From: Prosthecodimorpha hirschii
Lineage (GTDB): Bacteria > Pseudomonadota > Alphaproteobacteria > Rhizobiales > Ancalomicrobiaceae
Direction of reading: 5' to 3'
Assembly (NCBI RefSeq): GCF_001305515.1
Contig: NZ_LJYW01000001.1
Span: 2,097,387-2,161,386 of the forward strand
DNA: 64,000 nucleotides
Part shown: positions 58,577 through 64,000 of the stretch, piece by piece
Numbering within the stretch: the first letter of the stretch is position 1
Layout: each line of letters opens with the position of its first letter
Notes under the pieces: model-generated
What the model saw: only the letters and a program-made list of their open reading frames with translations
Told to the model about the DNA's origin: nothing
Databases searched by the model: none
Translations under genes and position numbers: made by a program

Positions 58577-58660
58577 TCCTCTTCGAGCTCAAAGTCCCCG
58601 GCCCCTTCCCCTTCTCCCCCCAGGGGGGGAGAAGGTGCCCGAAGGGCGGATGAGGGGGTC
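58499..58660. repeat. Palindromic repeat pair on the low-coordinate side of the DUF559 gene
   Basis: A partial copy (58511-58553) contains CCGGCTCCTTCCCCTTCTCC and a CCCCCC-TGGGGGG hairpin. A full copy (58590-58656) follows with CCCCGGCCCCTTCCCC and GAAGGGCGGATGAGGGGG. Both are preceded by a related TTCnAn(G)CTCAAAG-type arm, so the unit of repetition is longer than the palindrome. The two copies are offset by 83 bp, which causes the frame change between the two xdhC parts. Confidence 0.8.
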
Positions 58661-59138
58661 GATGCGGCGGCTGATCCGACACCACGGTCCGAGGATGGGG
58701 CCCCCGTCTCCCAAGCCTCCAGCGGAATCACGCCGGCCGCGTCGAGGGCATGCCAGATCGCCTCCAGCACCATGTCGGGCTGGCGCAGGATTTCGTCGTT
58801 CCAGAAGCGCAGCACCCGGTAGCCCTGCTGTGTCAGCCAGGCATCGCGCACCGGGTCGCGCGGGTTCTCCGCATGTCCGCCGCCATCGGCCTCGATCACG
58901 AGCCGGGCCGCCGGGCAGAGGAAATCCGCGATGTAGCGGCCGATCGGGGCTTGGCGGCGGAACTTGAGGCCGACGAAGCGCCGGTCGCGCAGGGCAGACC
59001 ACAGCATGCCTTCCGCATCGGTCGGGCCGGTCCGAAGGTGACGCGCCATCGCCAGAAGGCGTTCCGGAACCTGGCCCCGCCGCACGCGCCCGGCCGGCGT
59101 CTCGAACCGCCGATCCCAAGTGTTGACGGGCACCGTCC

Positions 59139-59285
59139 CCCTCATCCGGCCTTCGGCCACCTTCTCCCCCCCTGGGGGGAGAAGGGGAGGAGAGAGACGC
59201 CTACTCGGTCCCGCTTCAAATTCAAAGTCCCCGGCTGCTTCCCCTTCTCCCTCGGTCGCAGGAGAAGCGGACCGAAGGGCTGCCG
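59139..59285. repeat. Palindromic repeat pair on the high-coordinate side of the DUF559 gene
   Basis: A full copy in reversed orientation (CCCCTCATCCGGCCTTCGGCC at 59138 onward, then a CCCCCC-TGGGGGG hairpin) is followed by a diverged copy at 59216-59285. The diverged copy has the same arm (TTCAAATTCAAAGTCCCCGG) and CTTCCCCTTCTCCC seen on the other side. The outer copy begins immediately after native XdhC sequence ends. Confidence 0.8.
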
Positions 59286-59471
59286 TGGCGGCTTCGATGA
59301 GTTTGAGTTCGAGGGCGCCGCCGCCGATGGTGCCGGTGAAGGTGCCGCCGGGCTCGACGACCATGCGGGCGCCGGCCTCGCGCGGGGTCGAGCCTTTCGA
59401 CGCCAGCACCGTGACCAGGGCGGCACGGCCGCTCCGGGCGATGGCTCGGTCGAGGGCGCGCCAGGCGAGCA

Positions 59472-61820
59472 TCAATCGCTCCTCATGGCCTTGGCGGCGG
59501 TCAGGATCGCCTCGGGGGTCGCCGGGGCGTTGAGCGGCGGGACCCGGCCCGGGCGGAGCGCGGCGAGCGCGTCGAAGACGGCCGAGAGGACCGAATTGGC
59601 CAGCATCAGTGGCGGCTCGCCGACCGCCTTGGAGCGGTAGATGGTGTCGGCCCGGCAGCCGCCGGATTCGAACAGGGCGGTGCGGAAATCCGCCGGCACG
59701 TCGGAGGCGGTCGGGATCTTGTAGGTCGAGGGCGCGTGGGTGCGCAGCCGGCCGGCGCGGTCGAAGACCAGTTCCTCGGTCGTCAGCCAGCCCATGCCCT
59801 GCACGAAGGCACCCTCGATCTGTCCGATGTCGAGCGCCGGGTTGAGCGACCGGCCGACATCGTGCAGCAGGTCGACGCGGTCGACGCGCATCTCGCCGGT
59901 CAGCGTATCGACGGTCACCTCGGTGCAGGAGGCGCCATAGGCGAAGTAGAAGAACGGCCGGCCGGTCGCGCTCGGCCGGTCCCAGTGGATCTCGGGCGTC
60001 TTGTAGAAGCCGGCCTCGGACAGCTGCACGCGCGCCAGATAGGCCTTCTTGGCGAGGTCGCCAAAGCCGATCGAGGCGTTGCCGCCGAAGACGCGTCCGT
60101 CGCGGAAGCGGACCTCTTCGGCTGGCACGCCGAACTCGGCCGCCGCCACCGCCGCCATGCGGGCGCGGATGGCACCGGCGGCGATTCTAGCCGCCATGCC
60201 GTTCAGGTCGGAGCCCGAGGAGGCCGCGGTCGGTGAGGTGTTGGGCACCTTGGCGGTCGTCGTCGCGGTGATCTTGACCCGCTCGATGCCGACGCCGAAT
60301 TCCTCGGCGACCACCTGGGCGACCTTGAGATAGAGCCCCTGCCCCATCTCGGTGCCGCCATGGTTCACCATGATCGAGCCGTCCGAATAGACATGGACCA
60401 GCGCGCCGGCCTGGTTCAGGTGGATCAGCGTGAAGGAGATGCCGAACTTCACCGGCGTCAGGGCGAGGCCCTTCTTCAGGATGCGGTTCGAGGCGTTGAA
60501 CGCCTTCACGGCCTCGCGCCGGACCCAATAGTCCGACGTGCGTTCCAGTTCGGCGACCAGGTCGTGGATGATGTTGTCCTCGACCGGCATGCCGTAGGGC
60601 GTGGTGTCACCGGCCGGCGCATAGAAGTTCCGCTTGCGCACGGTGAGCGGATCGAGCCCGAGGCGGACGGCGATCTCGTCCATGACGCGCTCGGCGAAGA
60701 CGGTGCCCTGCGGGCCGCCGAAGCCGCGGAAGGCGGTGTTGGAGACGGTGTCGGTCAGGAGCCGGCGCGAATGGATGCGCGCGGCCGGGTAGTTGTAGGC
60801 ATTGTCGGCATGGAACATGGTCCGGTCGTTGACGCCGAGCGACAGGTCGGCCGAATAGCCGCAGCGGCCGTAGAAGGCCACGTCGACGCCCGTCAGGCGG
60901 CCGTCGGCATCGTGGCCGGCCTCCCAGTCGACCCGGAAGTCGTGGCGCTTGCCGGTCATGATCATGTCGTCGTCGCGGTCGAGCCGGATCTTGGCCGGCC
61001 GGCCGGTCGCCCGCGCGACCAGCGCGGCGATCACCGCCCATTGGGTCGCCTGGCTCTCCTTGCCGCCGAAGCCGCCGCCCATGCGCCGGCACTCGGCCAC
61101 CACCGCGGCATCGGGCAGGCCGAGCACCTTGGCGGTGATGTGCTGCACCTCGGTCGGATGCTGGGTCGAGGTGTGGACGAGCATGTCGCCGTCCTCGCCG
61201 GGCACCGCCAGCGCAGCCTGCCCCTCCAGATAGAAATGCTCCTGGCCGCCGATCCGGAAGGTGCCGCCGATCCGGGCGGGACTGGCATCCAGGGCCGCGA
61301 CGACCTCGCCCTTGCGGAACTCGTAGGGCGGCAGCACCTCGGTGTTGCGGTCGAGCGCATCGTCGACCGTCACCGCCGGGGTCTCGGCCTCGACCTCGAT
61401 CGCCGCCAGCCGCGCGGCGCGGCGGGCCTGGTCGCGAGTCTCGGCGGCGACCGCGAAGACCACCTGGCCGTGGAACAGGATGCGGCCTTCGGCGAAGACC
61501 GGATCGCCGCCGACCGAGGGCGAGCAGTCGTTGATGCCCGGCACGTCGGCGGCGGTCAGCACGGCGACGACGCCCGGCGCGGCGCGGACCCGGTCGAGAT
61601 CGATCGACAGGATGCGCCCGCGCGCGGCCGAAGGCGCATGGCCGGGCACGACCTGCAGCGTGCGCGCCGGCTCGGCGATGTCGTCGATATAGGCGGCGGC
61701 GCCCTGGACATGCTTGACGGCGGAATCATGCACCAGCGGGCGGCCGACCACGGCCAGCGCGGCGGCGTCGGCAAGGCCGGCAGCATCGGCAAGGCCGGCG
61801 GGATCAGGCGACACGGTCAA
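59472..61820 (-). CDS. xdhB: Xanthine dehydrogenase, molybdopterin-binding large subunit
   Basis: The 782-residue subunit oxidises hypoxanthine and xanthine to urate at the molybdenum centre. It has the molybdopterin-domain motifs [39 protein letters not shown] (substrate Arg) and the catalytic Glu in [18 protein letters not shown]. It overlaps xdhA at its start and xdhC at its end by a few bases, so all three are coupled. Its length is normal for bacterial XdhB. Confidence 0.95.
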   Translation of the reverse strand: MTVSPDPAGLADAAGLADAAALAVVGRPLVHDSAVKHVQGAAAYIDDIAEPARTLQVVPGHAPSAARGRILSIDLDRVRAAPGVVAVLTAADVPGINDCSPSVGGDPVFAEGRILFHGQVVFAVAAETRDQARRAARLAAIEVEAETPAVTVDDALDRNTEVLPPYEFRKGEVVAALDASPARIGGTFRIGGQEHFYLEGQAALAVPGEDGDMLVHTSTQHPTEVQHITAKVLGLPDAAVVAECRRMGGGFGGKESQATQWAVIAALVARATGRPAKIRLDRDDDMIMTGKRHDFRVDWEAGHDADGRLTGVDVAFYGRCGYSADLSLGVNDRTMFHADNAYNYPAARIHSRRLLTDTVSNTAFRGFGGPQGTVFAERVMDEIAVRLGLDPLTVRKRNFYAPAGDTTPYGMPVEDNIIHDLVAELERTSDYWVRREAVKAFNASNRILKKGLALTPVKFGISFTLIHLNQAGALVHVYSDGSIMVNHGGTEMGQGLYLKVAQVVAEEFGVGIERVKITATTTAKVPNTSPTAASSGSDLNGMAARIAAGAIRARMAAVAAAEFGVPAEEVRFRDGRVFGGNASIGFGDLAKKAYLARVQLSEAGFYKTPEIHWDRPSATGRPFFYFAYGASCTEVTVDTLTGEMRVDRVDLLHDVGRSLNPALDIGQIEGAFVQGMGWLTTEELVFDRAGRLRTHAPSTYKIPTASDVPADFRTALFESGGCRADTIYRSKAVGEPPLMLANSVLSAVFDALAALRPGRVPPLNAPATPEAILTAAKAMRSD

Positions 61821-63303
61821 GGCGGGCCTCCCTCTGGCCGGTGATGCGGGTCAGATCGGTCGCCGCCCCGGCGCTCTCGATCAAGGCCTTCTCGAGCAGG
61901 GCCGCGGCGACCTCGGACCGGTAGGCGGCGCTGGCGCGCATGTCGGAGAGCGGCACATAGTCGGTGCGGATCGCCGCGAGCGCCGGCGCCCAGGTCGCCG
62001 GGTCGGCCGGATCGGCGCCGACGAGGGCGGCCTCGGTTGCGGCCGCGCGCTTCGGCGTGCCGGCCATGCCGCCGAAGGCGATGCGGGCCGCGGCGATCCG
62101 GCCGCCGTCCAGCGTCAGCCGGAAGGCGCCCATCACGGCCGAGATGTCCTGGTCGAAGCGCTTGGAGATCTTGTAGGCCCGGAAGACCTGTCCGGGGCCG
62201 AGCTTCGGCACGATCACCCGGCGGACGAACTCGCCCGGCCGGCGATCCTGGCGGCCATAGGCGAGGAAATAGTCCTCGAGCGGCAGGCGGCGCAGGTCCG
62301 GACCGCACTGCAATTCGAGTTCGGCGCCGAGCGCGATCAGCGCCGGCGGGCTGTCGCCGATCGGCGAGCCGTTGGCGATGTTGCCGCCGACCGTGCCGGA
62401 GGCGCGCACCTGCTTGGAACCGATCCGCCGCCAAAGCTCGGCCAGATCCGGATCGATGGCACCGATCGCCGCCTCGGCGGCCGCGAAGGTGGCGGTGGCG
62501 CCGATCTCCAGGCGATCGGGATGGTCGGCGATGGCATCGAGTCCGGCGACGCGGCCGAGTGCGATGATTTTAGGCAGATGGCGCAGCTGCTTGGTAATCC
62601 AGAGGCCGACATCGGTCGCCCCGGCGACCAGCGTCGCGTCCGGGTGGGCGGCGACGAGCGCGGCTAGGGAGGCGATCGAGGCGGGTGCCGCGAAGAAGGA
62701 TTCGGCCGTGCCGACCATCAGGTCGCGCCCGTCGTCGATCGCCGCGAGCCCGGCGATCGTTTCGGCCTCCGCCGCCGCGATCGCGTCGACCGAGCCGGGA
62801 CCGCGGCCGGCGCAGGCTTCCAGCGCCGCGTCGACGATCGGGCGGTAGCCGGTACAGCGGCACAGATTGCCGGCGAGCTGGTCGGTCACCGCCTTGCGGT
62901 CGACCGGCCCGTCGCCGTGATAGAGCACGAACAGGCTCATCACGATGCCGGGGGTACAGAAGCCGCATTGCGAGCCGTGCTTTTCGACCATGGCGGCCTG
63001 GATCGGATGCAGGCGGCCTTCGCGGGCGGCCAGATCCTCGACGGTCACCAGTTCGCAGCCGTCGATCTGGCCGAGCAGCGCGATGCAGGCATTGACCGGC
63101 TGATAGACCATGCGGCCGTCGACCGGCCGGCCGACCGCCACCGTGCAGGCGCCGCAATCGCCCTCGCCGCAGCCTTCCTTGGTGCCGGTCCGGCGCCGTT
63201 CCAGGCGGATATGGTCGAGCAGCGTGGTCATCGGCGGAAAGTCCGCGACTTCGATGACGCGGCCGGCGGAGAGGTAGCGGACGGCGGTGCGCGGTGCCGA
63301 CAT
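61804..63303 (-). CDS. xdhA: Xanthine dehydrogenase, FeS/FAD small subunit
   Basis: The 499-residue protein carries two 2Fe-2S clusters: [15 protein letters not shown], and [10 protein letters not shown] with [12 protein letters not shown]. The FAD domain has [20 protein letters not shown] and [20 protein letters not shown]. It moves electrons from the molybdenum centre to NAD+. The start at 63303 ([14 protein letters not shown]) leaves 4 bp to uraH. An ATG at 63336 would add unlikely sequence. It works with XdhB and requires MoaB-dependent cofactor. Confidence 0.95.
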   Translation of the reverse strand: MSAPRTAVRYLSAGRVIEVADFPPMTTLLDHIRLERRRTGTKEGCGEGDCGACTVAVGRPVDGRMVYQPVNACIALLGQIDGCELVTVEDLAAREGRLHPIQAAMVEKHGSQCGFCTPGIVMSLFVLYHGDGPVDRKAVTDQLAGNLCRCTGYRPIVDAALEACAGRGPGSVDAIAAAEAETIAGLAAIDDGRDLMVGTAESFFAAPASIASLAALVAAHPDATLVAGATDVGLWITKQLRHLPKIIALGRVAGLDAIADHPDRLEIGATATFAAAEAAIGAIDPDLAELWRRIGSKQVRASGTVGGNIANGSPIGDSPPALIALGAELELQCGPDLRRLPLEDYFLAYGRQDRRPGEFVRRVIVPKLGPGQVFRAYKISKRFDQDISAVMGAFRLTLDGGRIAAARIAFGGMAGTPKRAAATEAALVGADPADPATWAPALAAIRTDYVPLSDMRASAAYRSEVAAALLEKALIESAGAATDLTRITGQREARLDRVA

Positions 63304-63307
63304 GCCC

Positions 63308-63658
63308 TCAGCTCCCCCGATAGGTCGAATAGGCATAGGGCGAGATCAGCAGCGGCACATGGTAGTGCGCCCCGGTATCGGCGATGCCGAAGCGGATCGG
63401 GATCACGTCCAGAAAGGCGGGCTCGGGCAGCGAGTGGCCGGCCCCGCGCAGATAGGCGCCGGCATGGAAGCGCAGCTCGTAGACGCCCGGACGCAGGCTG
63501 TCGCCGTCGAGCACGGGTCCGTCGACGCGGCCGTCGGCATTGGTCAGCACGGTCTTGATCAGGCTCGGTTCGCCGTCGAGCGCCCAAAGCTCGATGGTCA
63601 GACCCTCAGCCGGCTTGCCGGCCGCGGTATCGAGCACATGCGTCGTCAGTCGCCCCAT
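63308..63658 (-). CDS. uraH: 5-Hydroxyisourate hydrolase (transthyretin-like)
   Basis: UraH hydrolyses 5-hydroxyisourate, the product of PuuD, to OHCU, the substrate of UraD. The 116-residue protein begins [20 protein letters not shown], has [19 protein letters not shown] at the end (the YRGS signature) and the catalytic His residues in THVLD and HYHVPLL. The start at 63658 fits the family. It is the first visible gene of the xdh operon. Confidence 0.95.
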   Translation of the reverse strand: MGRLTTHVLDTAAGKPAEGLTIELWALDGEPSLIKTVLTNADGRVDGPVLDGDSLRPGVYELRFHAGAYLRGAGHSLPEPAFLDVIPIRFGIADTGAHYHVPLLISPYAYSTYRGS

Positions 63659-64000
63659 GCTGCGCCTCGCGCCCCTGCTGTCGCCCTGTCCGGCGGATGC
63701 CTCCGGCCGAGCCGACCGGACCGTCCGCACTCCCATGCAGGATGCGGGCCGACCGGTCGCACGATTCCCCCGGCACCGGCGGGACTGCATTCCAGCCCCG
63801 ATCTTTGCGCATAAGGACTGAACGAAAAAGAAGAGATTTTCGACCGAACCGCTCGCCGCGTTCGTACGATCCGGCCGCCCTGCCCGCGGTGGCGCCCGGT
63901 TGCCGCGAAATGCGCCAGGATGGCGTGCGCTGTTCGCGCGTTGCGCGCAACGCCTCGGCACCGGGACCAACGCCGCCCGCTCAGGACCGGGGCAGCTCGA
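63659..64000. other. Region upstream of the uraH-xdh operon
   Basis: This stretch holds the probable promoter of the purine operon. A slightly AT-richer run lies at 63805-63845 (AACGAAAAAGAAGAG). A perfect 16-bp palindrome is at 63939-63954. No protein-like frame was found, and a gene may begin beyond the window end. Confidence 0.5.
63939..63954. promoter_or_regulatory. Perfect palindrome, possible operator of the purine operon
   Basis: GCGTTGCGCGCAACGC reads the same on both strands. It lies about 280 bp before uraH. In such high-GC DNA some palindromes arise by chance, but a 16-bp perfect one with a TTGCGCGCAA core is unusual. It could be bound by a dimeric regulator of the purine genes or of an unseen divergent gene. 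Confidence 0.4.

Larger units (their letters stand above)
58499..59285 (-). mobile_element. Repeat-bracketed DUF559 endonuclease unit inserted in xdhC
   Basis: Between the two halves of xdhC lies about 0.75 kb made of a repeat pair (58499-58660), a DUF559 gene (start ATG at 59145, domain about 58730-59100) and a second repeat pair (59139-59285). The repeats belong to the family at 8-178 and 10943-11147. The DUF559 start codon is the ATG of the repeat core GGATGAGG, preceded by GGGGAGAAGGTGGCCG as a possible ribosome-binding site. DUF559 proteins have the PD-(D/E)XK-like fold of Vsr endonucleases; the core D and ExD..H residues are present. No transposase is nearby. Confidence 0.75.
58057..59475 (-). 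pseudogene. xdhC: XdhC N-terminal part fused in frame to a DUF559 endonuclease-domain protein
   Basis: The frame opens with the native XdhC start [20 protein letters not shown]. It includes LASKGSTPREAGARMVVEPG and FTGTIGGGALELKLIEAA (residues 1-66), then passes without a stop into repeat-encoded sequence. A DUF559 domain follows at about residues 125-245, with LKFRRQAPIGRYIADFL, LVIEADGGGHAENPRD and YRVLRFWNDEIL. Downstream it reads repeat sequence and then the wrong frame of xdhC. The ATG overlaps the xdhB stop (59475/59472), so the start is coupled. The chain is 472 residues if translated whole. Confidence 0.8.

Overview
The window is high-GC bacterial chromosome (about 70% GC by eye) with almost continuous coding. 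Gene content points to a motile alphaproteobacterium of the Hyphomicrobiales (Rhizobiales) type: a CcrM-type GANTC methylase with a CtrA-like box in its promoter, an F0 ATP-synthase operon with both b and b' subunits, the DUF721/DsbA/SMC cluster, a BamF-type DUF3035 lipoprotein, a BTLCP cysteine proteinase, and RIME-like palindromic repeats ending in CCTCATCCGCCCTTCGGGC. The genus cannot be fixed from the sequence alone.

Layout. 1-9.6 kb: a palindromic repeat element, a VOC protein with a repeat-rich insert, an array of 33/34-bp repeats, a PA0069-type radical SAM protein, a glycosyltransferase, MoaB, an ArsR regulator, a HAD phosphatase, AMP nucleosidase, a secreted trypsin-like protease and MutY. 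9.7-22.5 kb: CcrM, a second palindromic element, GlyS (no GlyQ beside it), the F0 operon atpI-B-E-F'-F, SMC, a DsbA-like protein, DUF721 and a DinJ/YafQ toxin-antitoxin pair. 22.5-34 kb: adenine deaminase, DedA, RNase HII, a CDGSH protein, RtcB, LysE, alkyladenine glycosylase, a cupin, a DevBCA/MacAB-type efflux operon and a small copper-chaperone-like HMA protein behind a MerR/CueR-type promoter. 34-47 kb: a TipF-like degenerate EAL protein, CheZ and CheY, MaoC, RibF, IleS, LspA, the DUF3035 lipoprotein, two M16 peptidases and a BTLCP proteinase.

48-63.7 kb is a purine-catabolism region entirely on the minus strand. Reading from high to low coordinates it is uraH-xdhA-xdhB-xdhC, an ABC importer of the BmpA/nucleoside type (ATPase, two permeases, binding protein), then puuD-uraD-allantoate amidohydrolase-guaD. 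With AMP nucleosidase and adenine deaminase elsewhere in the window, the encoded steps run from AMP, adenine and guanine through xanthine and urate to allantoin and beyond. Allantoinase is not seen.

The most striking feature is in xdhC. The gene is cut between its N-terminal and C-terminal domains by a unit of about 0.75 kb that carries a DUF559 (Vsr/PD-(D/E)XK-like) endonuclease gene. The unit is bracketed on both sides by paired palindromic repeats of the same family that lies free at 8-178 and 10943-11147. One repeat appears to supply the ATG and a purine-rich ribosome-binding sequence for the DUF559 frame. Recombination between the outermost repeat copies would delete 716 bp and restore the xdhC frame. 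This looks like a repeat-mobilised endonuclease unit, formally similar to REP-associated transposases. A second unusual insertion is a low-GC, hairpin-rich, in-frame segment inside ileS.
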